Positions 15,597-26,300 of a stretch of 64,000 nt of DNA are shown here, piece after piece. The DNA is from Aquipluma nitroreducens (GTDB lineage Bacteria > Bacteroidota > Bacteroidia > Bacteroidales > Prolixibacteraceae): positions 2,867,001 through 2,931,000 of the forward strand of contig NZ_AP018694.1 of the NCBI RefSeq assembly GCF_009689585.1, read 5' to 3'. Below the pieces are notes generated by a model. That model ran no database searches. It had not been told where the DNA came from and worked only from the letters and a program-made list of their open reading frames with translations. The position numbers and the translations under genes are program-made. How positions within the stretch are numbered: the stretch's first letter is position 1; each line of letters starts with the position of its first letter.

Positions 15597-16586
15597 ATGG
15601 AAGAGCAATTTCCGTTAGGAGAACATTTGGTTGATCATTTGCTAAATGAGGAGCAGTCTTCAGCGGCAGATTCTCTGTTGAATGAATGGCAAAAGTCCAA
15701 TCCTGAAAACATGAATGAATTTGGGAAGTATCAAAAAATATGGAATGCAACCGCTGACGTTTTAACCCTCCAAAAATTTGACTCCGAAAGAGCCTGGAAT
15801 CATGTTGATTCGACACTAGAAACCCTAAAAACACGTACCAGACGACTTAAAAATATTGTTTTGGTTGTTTCTGGGATGGCTGCCTCGCTGTTAATTTTCT
15901 TAAGTCTTTCATTTTATACCGACTTATTTTCAACTTCAGGAGCAACTTTATCTATGCGCACTACTTATGGAAGCCGCTCCGAAGTGGTTCTTCCTGATGG
16001 CTCAATCGTAAAACTCAATGCCGGATCGAATCTTGATTATCATTATGATAAAATTAACCAAACCCGAAAAGTTGATTTTAGTGGGGAAGCATTTTTTGAA
16101 GTTGCCAAAAGCAAAAAACCTTTTGTGATTGAAACATCAGATGGATTGAAAGTGAAAGTTTTGGGAACCAAATTCAACTTGAGTACTTATCCGGAGGACC
16201 GAATGGCACAGACATCATTGTTTGAAGGAAAAGTTGAACTGAGCCAGAAGGGATCTCCTAGTTTGATCCTGGAACCTGGGCAAATGGCTATATTGGATAA
16301 AAAATTGAACGAAATAAAATACACCGAAGGTGAGATCTCACATACAACCAGTTGGATGCAAAACAAGTTGTATATGGAAAACATGTCGCTTCATGAGGTG
16401 TGTACTAAGCTTGAACGGTGGTATGATGTTAGGATTACGCTTGTTAGCAGTGATTTGGGAGAAAAAATTCATTACACTGGAGTATTGAAAGAACAAACGG
16501 TTTTAGATGTTTTGAATGCGCTTTGTCATCTGAGTTCTATCAGTTATAAACTTAATGGAAAGGAAATAACAATATCGGGAAAATAG
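15597..16586 (+). CDS. FecR-family anti-sigma factor with DUF4974 domain
   Basis: 329 residues. An N-terminal cytoplasmic sigma-binding part is followed by one membrane helix at about 85-107, a periplasmic FecR domain (TTYGSRSEVVLPDGSIVKLN, VDFSGEAFFEVA, VKVLGTKFNL) and a C-terminal DUF4974 domain (NMSLHEVCTKLERWYDV), which is the STN/secretin-like receptor-contacting module. It holds the upstream ECF sigma factor inactive until the SusC signalling domain reports substrate. It lies 211 bp after the sigma gene and ~120 bp before susC, with a hairpin terminator in between. Confidence 0.92.
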   Translation: MEEQFPLGEHLVDHLLNEEQSSAADSLLNEWQKSNPENMNEFGKYQKIWNATADVLTLQKFDSERAWNHVDSTLETLKTRTRRLKNIVLVVSGMAASLLIFLSLSFYTDLFSTSGATLSMRTTYGSRSEVVLPDGSIVKLNAGSNLDYHYDKINQTRKVDFSGEAFFEVAKSKKPFVIETSDGLKVKVLGTKFNLSTYPEDRMAQTSLFEGKVELSQKGSPSLILEPGQMAILDKKLNEIKYTEGEISHTTSWMQNKLYMENMSLHEVCTKLERWYDVRITLVSSDLGEKIHYTGVLKEQTVLDVLNALCHLSSISYKLNGKEITISGK

Positions 16587-16610
16587 CGAACCTATATCTC
16601 TTAATAAAAA

Positions 16611-16645
16611 ACGGAAGATGTTTCAGCATCTCCCGTCAGTTTTTT
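16611..16645 (+). terminator. Hairpin with T-run between anti-sigma and SusC genes
   Basis: ACGGAAGATG (16611-16620) pairs with CATCTCCCGT (16627-16636) with one mismatch, followed by a T-run. It separates the regulatory genes from the transport genes, so susC probably has its own sigma-dependent promoter in 16646-16707. Confidence 0.65.
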
Positions 16646-16707
16646 AGATAATAAATTGAATGCTACGAACATTCAATTGAGTAATTAACTAATTGCACTA
16701 CAAATTT

Positions 16708-19700
16708 ATGAAAAAAATTTATGAATCAGGGGGAGGCATATGTCTCATTCCCAAAAAGCTCTTGTTGGTTATGAAACTAACTGCCTTTTTTATTGTGGTT
16801 CTAACGATGCAGGTTACGGCAACAGTTTATTCTCAGAATAAGAAGTTGTCATTGAACATGCAGGGAAACTCCATAAAGGAAGTGCTTCAGCAAATCGAAG
16901 CCCAGTCGGAGTACCGTTTTATTTACGAAAACGAGAAAGTGAATCTCGATACCAAAGTAAGTATCCGGGTAACCGACGAAGTGGTTGATAAAATTCTGAA
17001 ACAGTTATTTGAAAAGGATGGCATCAATTATTCGATAACGGATAATAACCTGATTTTGATTAATCCTTCCGAAAGACAGATGAAAAGTATTGGGAAAGAA
17101 TCAATCAATTTACAACAGCAAAAATCCATTTCGGGTAAAGTTACCGATTATACAGGAGCAACCTTGCCCGGAGTTTCAGTACTTGTGAAAGGTACAACTA
17201 ACGGAACTATAACTGATGAAAATGGGAATTATTCGCTTTCTAAAGTTGCTGATAATGCAATTTTGCAGTTTTCGTTTGTGGGGATGAAATCACAGGAAAT
17301 TTCAGTTGGGGGTAAAGCAATCATTAATGTTGCTCTTATGGAAGAAGCTATTGGAATAGAAGAAGTTGTTGCTGTTGGTTACGGGGTTCAGAAAAAAGCT
17401 AATCTGACTGGATCGGTTGACCAGGTGACCAGTGAGGTTTTTGAAAACCGTACAATGGCCAATCTTTCTCAAGGATTGAAAGGCGTTATGCCCAATCTGA
17501 ATATCCGTTTAATGGATGGTAAACCTAACCAATCTCCAAGTTATAATATCAGAGGAACCACCTCTATTGGACAGGGTGGTAGTGCATTAATTCTTATTGA
17601 TGGTGTAGAGGGTGACCCTAGCTTATTAAACCCAAACGATATTGCTAGTGTTTCTATGCTTAAAGATGCTGCTTCAGCCTCAATTTACGGTGCGAGAGGA
17701 GCTTTTGGAGTAGTACTGATTTCCACTAAGAATCCGACAAAGGGCAAAACAAGTGTGACCGTTACGTCAAATTATTCAATTAAAAGCCCGGTAGCGACTC
17801 CGGATTTTGTTACTGACGGTTATACATGGGTAAAAATGTTTTCAGAAGCTTTTTTGAATGGAGATGGTTCTTTCCCACAGAACATTAACAAAACCCAGAA
17901 GTTTTCGCAGTCTTACCTCGACGAGTTCAAAAAACGATCTGAGTCTGGACAGCCGTATAATCAAGTAGAGGTTGATCCGGTTACTGGTGAGTATGTATAT
18001 TATGGCAGTACTGATTGGTATGGATTGCTTTATAAAAAGACAACCAGTTCAACAGAAAATAATGTTACTGTTAGCGGAAGTAGTGAGAAAGCTTCCTATC
18101 TGGTTTCTGGCCATTTAAATACTCAAAATGGACTATTTCGCTACAATACTGATGATTATAATCTAAAAAACTTCCGGGCCAAAGGATCAATACAAGTATT
18201 CCCATGGTTTGTAGTTGATAATAACACCGATTATTCTGAGTCGAATTATCACAACCCTTTGAATGTTGGTGAAGGAGGTGGTATTTGGAGGAATATTGGT
18301 GATGAGGGTCACCCTTCAGGCACATTGTTCAATCCCGACGGTTCTCTGACAATGGTTGCTGCATATAATGTGGGCGATTTTTGGTATGGGAAGAATGGAA
18401 TTGATACTAAAAAGAGAGTAGTCAAAAATACCACTGGGTTTACATCCACTTTCTTTAATAATAAGTTTAGAGTAAAAGGGGATTTTACTTTTCGGAATAC
18501 AATTAATAATACGACACAGAGACGTGTTCAAGTACCCTATAGTTCAAAACCAGGAGTTACTGCTTTTGTTGGAACTACAACCAATGATCTAAGTTATGAC
18601 AAAAGGGAAACTCAGTATATTGCAACTAACCTTTACTCAGAGTACGAAAATAAGTTTAAGGATGCGCACTATTTAAAGTTTTTGGTTGGCTATAATTATG
18701 AAGAATCGACTTATCAGAGACTTGCAGTGCAAAGAAACGGTATTATTTACGAAGATGCTACAGACCTTAATTTAGCACTTGGTCAATCAATAACCACAGG
18801 GGGTGGATGGGAAAAATGGAATATACTTGGAGGTTTCTCTAGGTTGAATTATTCATTTAAAGACCGATACTTGATTGAGGTCAATGCCCGTTATGATGGT
18901 TCTTCCAAATTTCCCTCAACCCAGCGATATGCTTTCTTCCCATCAATATCTGGAGGATGGCGCTTGTCAAAAGAAGCTTTCTGGAATGTTTCGCCAAAAT
19001 TTCTGTCTGATGTGAAACTCAGGGCTTCCTATGGATCATTAGGAAATGGGAACATTAACTCTTACATCTATCAAGAGCAATTTAGTATTGCTCAGTCCTC
19101 AAACATACTTAACGGTGTAAAACCTCCATATACAAGCACCCCAAGCGTTCTTCCTGACGGAATTACATGGGAAACATCAACCACTACAGACCTTGGTCTG
19201 GACTTTTCGATGTTTGATAACCGCTTAAGTTTTGTTGGCGATATGTACGTTCGTAATACCACCAACATGTTTACGATTGGGTTAACTCTTCCTGCAACTT
19301 TTGGAGCAACAGCACCCAAGGGTAATTATGCCGATTTACTTACGAAAGGTTGGGAAGTTTCGGTTTTATGGCGCGATAAATTCAAGCTTGCTCAAAAACC
19401 ATTCAACTATGATATCAGGTTAACTCTTTCAGACAACACCGCAAAGGTTACACGATACAATAATCCAGACAAACTACTTTCTGATTATTATGAAGGACAG
19501 GTTATAGGAGAAATTTGGGGTTATGAAACAGAAGGATTTTTTACAGACCAGGCTGACATTGACTCGCACGCGAAACAAAGTCCTCAAATGAGGGCATCCC
19601 CAACAAACATCTGGTATCCTGGAGACATAAAGTTGAGGGACTTAAATAATGATGGATTTATCAATATTGGTGCAAATAAGGTATCAGATCCAGGCGACCG

Positions 19701-20268
19701 TAAAATTATTGGGAATAGCTCTCCGAGATATACTTTTGGGATAAATCTTGGTGCCGATTGGAATAATTTCTTTGTTTCAACATTCTTTCAAGGGGTTGGA
19801 AAACAGGACTGGTACCCGAGTACTGAATCTGAGTTTTTCTGGGGGCAATACAATAGACCATATAACAACATACCTAGTTTTCATCTTGGAAATATGTGGA
19901 CGCCCGAAAATACTGACGCTTATTTCCCAAGAACAATGTCTCGTGCTGCAAGCAATGCAACCACAAGGGAGCTTGGAGTTGCTCAAACCAGATATTTACA
20001 GAACGTTGCCTATATAAGGATGAAAAGTTTTCAATTTGGTTATAGCATACCTAAAAATTTGATTTCTAAGATCGGTGCGAATGAAATAAAGGTCTATTTT
20101 TCAGGTGAGAATCTTTGGTCATGGTCTCCTCTTTATAAGCTTGTAAAACATATTGATGTAGAGAATACAGGGCCGTCTGATCAGCTCTTTACGTCTAGTA
20201 ATGCAGGTGATGGTTATAACTATCCGATGTTAAAAAGTCTGTCATTTGGATTATCCGTAGCATTCTAA
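16708..20268 (+). CDS. SusC/RagA-family TonB-dependent transporter with STN signalling domain
   Basis: 1186 residues from ATG 16708. A signal sequence (about residues 15-43) is followed by an STN domain at about 45-130 (SLNMQGNSIKEVLQQIEAQ), which passes the signal to the FecR anti-sigma. Next come a carboxypeptidase-like CarboxypepD_reg domain (ISGKVTDYTGATLPGVSVLV), the TonB box region, a plug domain (LKGVMPNLNIRL, ASIYGARGAFGVV) and an outer-membrane beta-barrel ending in LSFGLSVAF with the terminal aromatic residue. It imports large oligosaccharides across the outer membrane with the SusD partner encoded 22 bp downstream. The glycan is inferred from the enzymes that follow. Confidence 0.95.
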   Translation: MKKIYESGGGICLIPKKLLLVMKLTAFFIVVLTMQVTATVYSQNKKLSLNMQGNSIKEVLQQIEAQSEYRFIYENEKVNLDTKVSIRVTDEVVDKILKQLFEKDGINYSITDNNLILINPSERQMKSIGKESINLQQQKSISGKVTDYTGATLPGVSVLVKGTTNGTITDENGNYSLSKVADNAILQFSFVGMKSQEISVGGKAIINVALMEEAIGIEEVVAVGYGVQKKANLTGSVDQVTSEVFENRTMANLSQGLKGVMPNLNIRLMDGKPNQSPSYNIRGTTSIGQGGSALILIDGVEGDPSLLNPNDIASVSMLKDAASASIYGARGAFGVVLISTKNPTKGKTSVTVTSNYSIKSPVATPDFVTDGYTWVKMFSEAFLNGDGSFPQNINKTQKFSQSYLDEFKKRSESGQPYNQVEVDPVTGEYVYYGSTDWYGLLYKKTTSSTENNVTVSGSSEKASYLVSGHLNTQNGLFRYNTDDYNLKNFRAKGSIQVFPWFVVDNNTDYSESNYHNPLNVGEGGGIWRNIGDEGHPSGTLFNPDGSLTMVAAYNVGDFWYGKNGIDTKKRVVKNTTGFTSTFFNNKFRVKGDFTFRNTINNTTQRRVQVPYSSKPGVTAFVGTTTNDLSYDKRETQYIATNLYSEYENKFKDAHYLKFLVGYNYEESTYQRLAVQRNGIIYEDATDLNLALGQSITTGGGWEKWNILGGFSRLNYSFKDRYLIEVNARYDGSSKFPSTQRYAFFPSISGGWRLSKEAFWNVSPKFLSDVKLRASYGSLGNGNINSYIYQEQFSIAQSSNILNGVKPPYTSTPSVLPDGITWETSTTTDLGLDFSMFDNRLSFVGDMYVRNTTNMFTIGLTLPATFGATAPKGNYADLLTKGWEVSVLWRDKFKLAQKPFNYDIRLTLSDNTAKVTRYNNPDKLLSDYYEGQVIGEIWGYETEGFFTDQADIDSHAKQSPQMRASPTNIWYPGDIKLRDLNNDGFINIGANKVSDPGDRKIIGNSSPRYTFGINLGADWNNFFVSTFFQGVGKQDWYPSTESEFFWGQYNRPYNNIPSFHLGNMWTPENTDAYFPRTMSRAASNATTRELGVAQTRYLQNVAYIRMKSFQFGYSIPKNLISKIGANEIKVYFSGENLWSWSPLYKLVKHIDVENTGPSDQLFTSSNAGDGYNYPMLKSLSFGLSVAF

Positions 20269-20290
20269 CCAATTCTTAAAATTTACTATT

Positions 20291-22054
20291 ATGAAAAGAT
20301 ATTTTTTACTAATTTTCCTTATAGCTACCCTTTTTACTAGTTGCGAATTGGAACAGGAACCGGTATCTACAGCTTCAAAATCGTCTGTTTTTGGCAGCCA
20401 GCAGGGATTAGATTTATATGCCAATTCATTCTATTCTATATTGCCTGGTCGATCAACAAATCTGGACGCCATGTCTGATTATATGGCGGTTAAATCAGTT
20501 TTTACATTTGTTCAGCAAGGTGCTTTCACATCAACGTTAAGCACTGGGTGGACATGGACTGACTTAAGGAATATTAATTACTTCATTGCAAATTGTAAAG
20601 ATCCCAAGGTTGCTCTTGATGTTCGGAAAAATTACGTTGCAATTGCCAAGTTTTTCAGAGCTTACTTCTATTTTGAAAAGGTAAAACGATTTGGTAATGT
20701 TCCTTGGATTGGAAAACCACTTGATATATCAGACGAAATTTTGTTTGGAGGACGTGATCCGCGCACTTTAGTTATGGATTCTGTTCTATCCGACATCGAC
20801 TATGCCTGCGCCAATATTAAATCAACAGTTGACCCAACACGCAGTCTAGTTACCAAATATGTGGCTTATGCCCTAAAGTCAAGGATTTGTCTTTTTGAAG
20901 GAACATTCAGAAAATATCATACGGAGTTGAACCTTCAAAATACAGCTTCTAATTGGTTGAATAATGCCGCAACTGCGGCTCAGGCAGTAATGGATGCCGG
21001 AATTTATTCGATTTATACAGCCGGAGGTGCGGGTAAATCATATCGGACTGTATTTACAAATGGTACTCCAGTCAACGAAGTAATGCTTGCCGCGATTTGT
21101 GACCTTCCATTATCCGTTCTTAATGATGCAAACTGGTATTGGACCAGTGGAACCTATGGTGACAAGGCCAGTTTTACAAGAACATTCATCAACACTTACT
21201 TGAATCTTGATGGAACTCCATTTACCAACAATCCTGATTATCAAACCATGGTATTCAAGGACGAAGTTAAAAACAGGGATTTAAGGCTCAAACAAACCAT
21301 CCGTCTTGGTGATTACAAAAGAACAAGCGGTGGGGTACAGGTTCCGGCCCCTCCTTTGTTTTCCTATACATTCACGGGTTATATGCCAATTAAATGGACC
21401 CTCGATGATATGTATTATGATACAAGAGATCTAAACATCAATTCCATTTCTGAATTCCGTTATGCTGAAGTGTTATTGAATTATGCTGAAGCAAAAGCTG
21501 AAGAGGGAACTCTGACTGACGCAGATTGGGCAAAAACTGTTGGTGTTCTTCGTACCAGGGGCGGTATTACTGGTGGAATATCTTCCAAGCCTACTCTTGT
21601 TGATCCCTATCTTGTTACAAATTATTTCCCGGGCATTACAGATCCTGTAATATTGGAAGTAAGAAGAGAAAGAGGTATTGAATTATGCCTTGAAGGACTT
21701 CGATTTGCCGATATTCTCAGATGGAAAAGAGGTGAACTTATGAATCAGGAATGGAATGGATTCTATGTTCCTGAACTAAAAACACCAATGGATTTGAATG
21801 AAGATGGTATTTTAGATGTTGCATTCTTCCAGGGGACAAAGCCATCGCCAGCAGTCTCAGGAGTTACTTATGTTGACGTTTCGCCTACTGCCAGCGGAAA
21901 AGTTAATTCTCAACTTCTTAAAAATGGCACAAGTGGTGAATTAACATGGATGAATAACATCACCAGAAAGTGGGAAGATAAAATGTACTATTACCCTATT
22001 CCGAAAACAGACCTGATCACAAATCCAAATCTTGGACAAAATCCGGGATGGTAA
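20291..22054 (+). CDS. SusD/RagB-family outer-membrane glycan-binding lipoprotein
   Basis: 587 residues. A lipoprotein signal peptide ends at Cys (LFTSCELEQEP). The body has the SusD-like TPR helices (VAIAKFFRAYFYFEKVKRFG, FRYAEVLLNYAEAKAE) and the C-terminal RagB region (LEVRRERGIELCLEGLRFADILRWKRGE, with YYPIPKTDL near the end). It forms the lid over the SusC channel and captures oligosaccharides. The gene follows susC directly and ends in a strong terminator (22089-22119), so the SusC/D pair may be more strongly transcribed than the enzymes downstream. Confidence 0.95.
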   Translation: MKRYFLLIFLIATLFTSCELEQEPVSTASKSSVFGSQQGLDLYANSFYSILPGRSTNLDAMSDYMAVKSVFTFVQQGAFTSTLSTGWTWTDLRNINYFIANCKDPKVALDVRKNYVAIAKFFRAYFYFEKVKRFGNVPWIGKPLDISDEILFGGRDPRTLVMDSVLSDIDYACANIKSTVDPTRSLVTKYVAYALKSRICLFEGTFRKYHTELNLQNTASNWLNNAATAAQAVMDAGIYSIYTAGGAGKSYRTVFTNGTPVNEVMLAAICDLPLSVLNDANWYWTSGTYGDKASFTRTFINTYLNLDGTPFTNNPDYQTMVFKDEVKNRDLRLKQTIRLGDYKRTSGGVQVPAPPLFSYTFTGYMPIKWTLDDMYYDTRDLNINSISEFRYAEVLLNYAEAKAEEGTLTDADWAKTVGVLRTRGGITGGISSKPTLVDPYLVTNYFPGITDPVILEVRRERGIELCLEGLRFADILRWKRGELMNQEWNGFYVPELKTPMDLNEDGILDVAFFQGTKPSPAVSGVTYVDVSPTASGKVNSQLLKNGTSGELTWMNNITRKWEDKMYYYPIPKTDLITNPNLGQNPGW

Positions 22055-22088
22055 AAAAGGGTATATAAAAAAGCAGTGTGATTATATT

Positions 22089-22124
22089 AAGATCCTGCAA
22101 AATTATTTTGCAGGATCTTTTTCT
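22089..22124 (+). terminator. Rho-independent terminator after SusD
   Basis: A perfect 14-bp stem (22089-22102 with 22106-22119) around a 3-nt loop, AAGATCCTGCAAAA and its complement, followed by T-rich sequence. Confidence 0.85.
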
Positions 22125-22154
22125 TATTGTATTTAAACAACCAATAAATCCGAG

Positions 22155-23021
22155 ATGAAACCAATAATTTATATTTTATCGTTCCTGTTGATTTTTCCAA
22201 TATTAGCAAGCGCTAAAAAATACGAATCAGCTAAGCAAAAAAACACAATTTCTTTCAATGTAATGACATACAATATCAGGATGAATACGTCTGAAGATGG
22301 CATTAATGCCTGGCCTTTAAGAAAAGATAAGGTAACAGGATTATTAAAATTCCATCAGCCTGATATATTTGGAGTTCAGGAAGCTTTACTTGAGCAAATG
22401 AAGGACCTTGAAAATGGATTGTCTGATTTTGACCATGTTGGAGTTGGCCGCGACGATGGAAAAACGCAAGGCGAAACTATGGCCATTTTCTTTCGCAAAT
22501 CAAGATTTGAGAAATTGGCAGATGGCACCTTCTGGTTGAGTGAGAATCCCGAAAAACCAGGAATTGGTTGGGATGCTGCCTGTAACCGCACATGTACCTG
22601 GGTAAGGTTAAAAGATAAATTAAGCAAGCAGACATTTTATTTTTTCAACACCCACCTCGACCATCGTGGTAAAATTGCCCGTGTAAATGGATCAAAATTG
22701 TTATTACAGAAAATAAGTGAAATAAATAACGAGAACCTTCCTCTAATTTTAACAGGCGACTTTAATTCTACTAAAAAGGATGAACCAATAAAGATTATTA
22801 ATGAAGTACTAGGTGACTCTAGAGAAAAAACTGAAACAGCGCCTTATGGCCCTGATGGAACAAGTGGCGGTTTTGATGTTAAACTTATGCCTCGAATAAT
22901 AGATTATATTTTTGTAAACAATAACGTCAGAGTATTACGATATGGCATTCTGTCTGATTCGTTCGGATTGTATTACCCATCGGATCATCTGCCTGTTTTT
23001 ACAGAAATGCAGATAAAATAA
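22155..23021 (+). CDS. Exported endonuclease/exonuclease/phosphatase (EEP) family hydrolase
   Basis: 288 residues with a signal peptide (IYILSFLLIFPILASA). The EEP fold is shown by MTYNIRMN, the catalytic Glu in FGVQEALLEQ, NTHLDHRG, the GDFNS metal/nucleotide motif and the C-terminal SDHLPVF His. Exported members in Bacteroidota act on phosphodiesters or phospho-sugars, and are common in polysaccharide utilisation loci without a proven role. It may remove phosphate groups from glycans or lipids. It sits just after the SusD terminator and before the GH51/GH43 enzyme. Substrate not known. Confidence 0.85.
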   Translation: MKPIIYILSFLLIFPILASAKKYESAKQKNTISFNVMTYNIRMNTSEDGINAWPLRKDKVTGLLKFHQPDIFGVQEALLEQMKDLENGLSDFDHVGVGRDDGKTQGETMAIFFRKSRFEKLADGTFWLSENPEKPGIGWDAACNRTCTWVRLKDKLSKQTFYFFNTHLDHRGKIARVNGSKLLLQKISEINNENLPLILTGDFNSTKKDEPIKIINEVLGDSREKTETAPYGPDGTSGGFDVKLMPRIIDYIFVNNNVRVLRYGILSDSFGLYYPSDHLPVFTEMQIK

Positions 23022-23045
23022 TTTTCCAGATTTTGGTGAATAAGT

Positions 23046-23075
23046 TCAGGTTCAATTTACTGAACCTGAGCTTAT
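23046..23075 (+). terminator. Weak hairpin, possible terminator
   Basis: TCAGGTTCA (23046-23054) pairs with TGAACCTGA (23061-23069). The tail is only mildly T-rich. Confidence 0.4.
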
Positions 23076-23329
23076 TCCGTTTGTCAACTTATTGAAGTTG
23101 GGTTGCTAAAGATAGGCCTTTTAGAAAGTATACATTCAGTCGATTAATTCTGAGCTATGTTGTTTTGGCATTTCTCGCTGGACAATGGATTTTTGTTATT
23201 TCTAAACGCATTTTGCATGATTTTGTAATAGTCTTCACATTAACATGGAATTAAATTGTTTCCCAGTTCGTTTAGCAAGGGAAAACTTATTCTTTATTGG
23301 GAATGAGTGTGTAAATAAATTAACGTCAT

Positions 23330-23360
23330 TTTGACGCTTCTAATTATTTCCCCATATTTG
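23330..23360 (+). promoter_or_regulatory. Candidate promoter before the GH51/GH43 gene
   Basis: TTTG at 23330-23333 and CATATTTG at 23353-23360 (7 of 8 to TAnnTTTG) are separated by 19 nt, the Bacteroidota -33/-7 spacing. It lies ~35 bp before ATG 23395. Confidence 0.4.
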
Positions 23361-23394
23361 TTGGCAATAACCCATTTACTAAACTGAACTCCTA

Positions 23395-26300
23395 ATGAAA
23401 CGAACTTTTCTATTCCTGTGCCTGATGGTACTTTTAGTTGGGAAGGCAACTTTTGGCGCTGTTACTCCAATAAGCAATCAGCCTGACTCCGTTTACCTGT
23501 TTTCCTATTCCACAGAAAAAAGTGCGGGTCACAGCGGACTATATTTTGCCTGGAGCGCCGATCAGAAAAACTGGACTTCCATTGGCCCGGAAATGCGTTT
23601 CCTGTTTAGCGACTATGGCCGCTGGGGAGTTGAAAAACGAATGATTACTCCCTTTTTATTTCAGTCGTCCAACGGAATGTGGCATTGTGTATGGAGTTTG
23701 AACGAACATACCGGAACGTTTGCCCATGCTGAATCGAAAGACCTGATATACTGGTATCCTCAAACCTATCCGGTTGTGATGACCGGGAATAATTGCCTTC
23801 GGCCTGAAGTTTCATTCAAAAACAAGCAATACCAGATTTCCTGGATCAGCAACAAGAGCGGAAGGGAAAAGGCTTTTTATGTTACTACAACCGACTTTAA
23901 GAACTACACTTCGGCAACAGAAATGCCCCTAAATAACCGCCTGAATTCCCGAAAAGAAGTAAATATTTCAGGAACAAAAGAAACTGGAGCAATACATAAA
24001 GTTGCCTGGGAACTCGTTGAAAATTTACTGAATAAACAGAAATTGAATGTTTATCGCGATCAATTAGGATCGGAAAATGCAAAGACCGATTCGGTTCGGT
24101 TTGCTTCATTAAAAAGCGTAGATGCAACGATCACCATCGACAATTCGAAAAGCAAAAAAATCAGTGATCTGCTGATTGGTGTTTTTTTCGAAGACATCAA
24201 TTATGCCGCCGATGGTGGATTGTATGCCGAATTGCTTCAGAACCGCGATTTTGAATTCGCGCTGAGTGATAAGGAAGGGAAAGATAAAAATTGGAATAGT
24301 ACCAAAGCCTGGCATTTAATTGGCGATGGCGCTACATTCACAATTGATTCGGTTTCGCCGATTCATCCAAACAACTCGCATTTCGCCGTGTTGAAGATTG
24401 AAAAAGCTGGAGCTGGATTGGTTAACGAAGGTTGGGATGGGATCGCTGTAAAAGCCGGCGACAAATACAACTTCTCCGTTTTTGCACGCAATCCGGATAT
24501 GAAAAGTAAAAAACTGCATATTCGGCTGACTGGCAAAAATGGTGAAATTTATGGCCAAACAATCGTCCAGACCAAAGCTTCAGGATGGAATAAACTGGAA
24601 GCCGTTTTGACTGCAACAATATCCGTTTCGGATGCTCATCTGGAGATTATTCCACAAACTTCAGGAACAATTGACCTAGATATGATTTCCCTGTTTCCGC
24701 AAAAAACCTTTAAGAATCATAAAAACGGGTTGCGTGCTGACTTGGCTCAGACGATTGCCGACATTCATCCAAGGTTCATTCGTTTCCCCGGAGGTTGTGT
24801 GGCTCACGGCGATGGGCTCGGCAATATTTATCGCTGGAAAAACACAGTTGGTCCGCTTGAATCGCGCAAACCGCAGAAAAATCTTTGGGGATACCATCAA
24901 TCGGCAGGTTTGGGCTATTACGAGTATTTCCAGTTTTGCGACGACATTGGCGCTGAACCACTTCCGGTGATTGCCGCGGGTGTTCCTTGCCAGAACTCGG
25001 CTACCGGAGGCGCCGGACAGCAAGGCGGAATCCCAATGTGCGACATGGACAATTACGTTCAGGATGTATTGGATTTGATTGAATGGGCAAACGGCGATGT
25101 GAAAACCAAATGGGGGAAACTTCGCGCCGAAGCCGGACACCCCAAACCATTCAACCTGAAATATGTCGGGATTGGTAACGAAGATCTGATCAACGATATT
25201 TTCGAGGAACGGTTTACGATGATTTACAAGGCGGTGAAAGAAAAGCATCCGGAGATTACGGTTATCGGGACTGTTGGACCATCATTCGAAGGAACCGATT
25301 ACGTGGAAGGTTGGAAAATCGCCACCAAGCTACAGGTTCCGATGGTTGACGAACATTATTATCAATCGCCGGGCTGGTTTATCAACAATCAGGACTACTA
25401 CGACAAGTATGACCGATCGAAATCGAAGGTTTATCTTGGTGAATATGCTTCGTGGGGAAGTACAATTTATAACGCACTTGCTGAGGCACTTTATCTGACC
25501 TCGCTGGAACGTAACGGCGATGTGGTGAGCATGACTTCGTACGCGCCACTGCTTGCCAAAGAAGGTCATACACAGTGGAATCCCGACCTGATTTATTTTA
25601 ATAACTCGGAAGTTGAACCAACCGTGAACTACTCGGTACAGCAACTTTATGGACAAAATTCAGGAGACACCTACCTGGCAAGCGACGTGAAACTTTCAGA
25701 TAAAAACGAATCCATTGGGAAACGGGTTGCCGTTTCGGTGGTACGCGATAGCAAAAGCAACGATCTGATCGTGAAACTGGTAAACATGCTTCCTGTTGCG
25801 GTAAAAGCAAATGTCATTCTGAACGAAGTGGATGAGATTCGTTCGACAGCGACCCGCACCGTGCTTACCGGATTGCCTGCCGACAAAAATGCAAGGCCGG
25901 TAACCGATCAAATTTCGGTAAGCGGCGAATTTCCATACAGCATGCCGGCCTATTCATTTACAGTAATCCGGATTAATCATGAAAAACGTCCTGCTGAGCC
26001 TAAATCTGATCTGTTGAAAAAGCAGAATGTATATTTTCAAACTGAAGCAAAGAAGATTTATTTACCTGTTAAACGAGGTGCTAATTTGAGCCGGTTTAAT
26101 CCTGAATTCAAAGCTGCGGAAGGTGTTTCGATAAGTCCTTCCGGAGTGCAGAATTTTGCGAAAGGTCCGGTAAATTATACGTTCAAATCAGGGGAAGGAA
26201 AAGAAATATACCAGGTTACAGCTTCGGAAGATCATAATCCGGTTTTGGAAGGTTTTTATGCCGATCCTGAAATTCTGTATTCAGAAAAAACCGGCAAATA

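Larger units (their letters stand above)
23022..23394. other. Intergenic region before the GH51/GH43 gene
   Basis: 373 bp. It holds a weak hairpin (23046-23069) after the EEP gene and a candidate promoter (23330-23360) before the next gene. Nothing else was recognised. Confidence 0.5.
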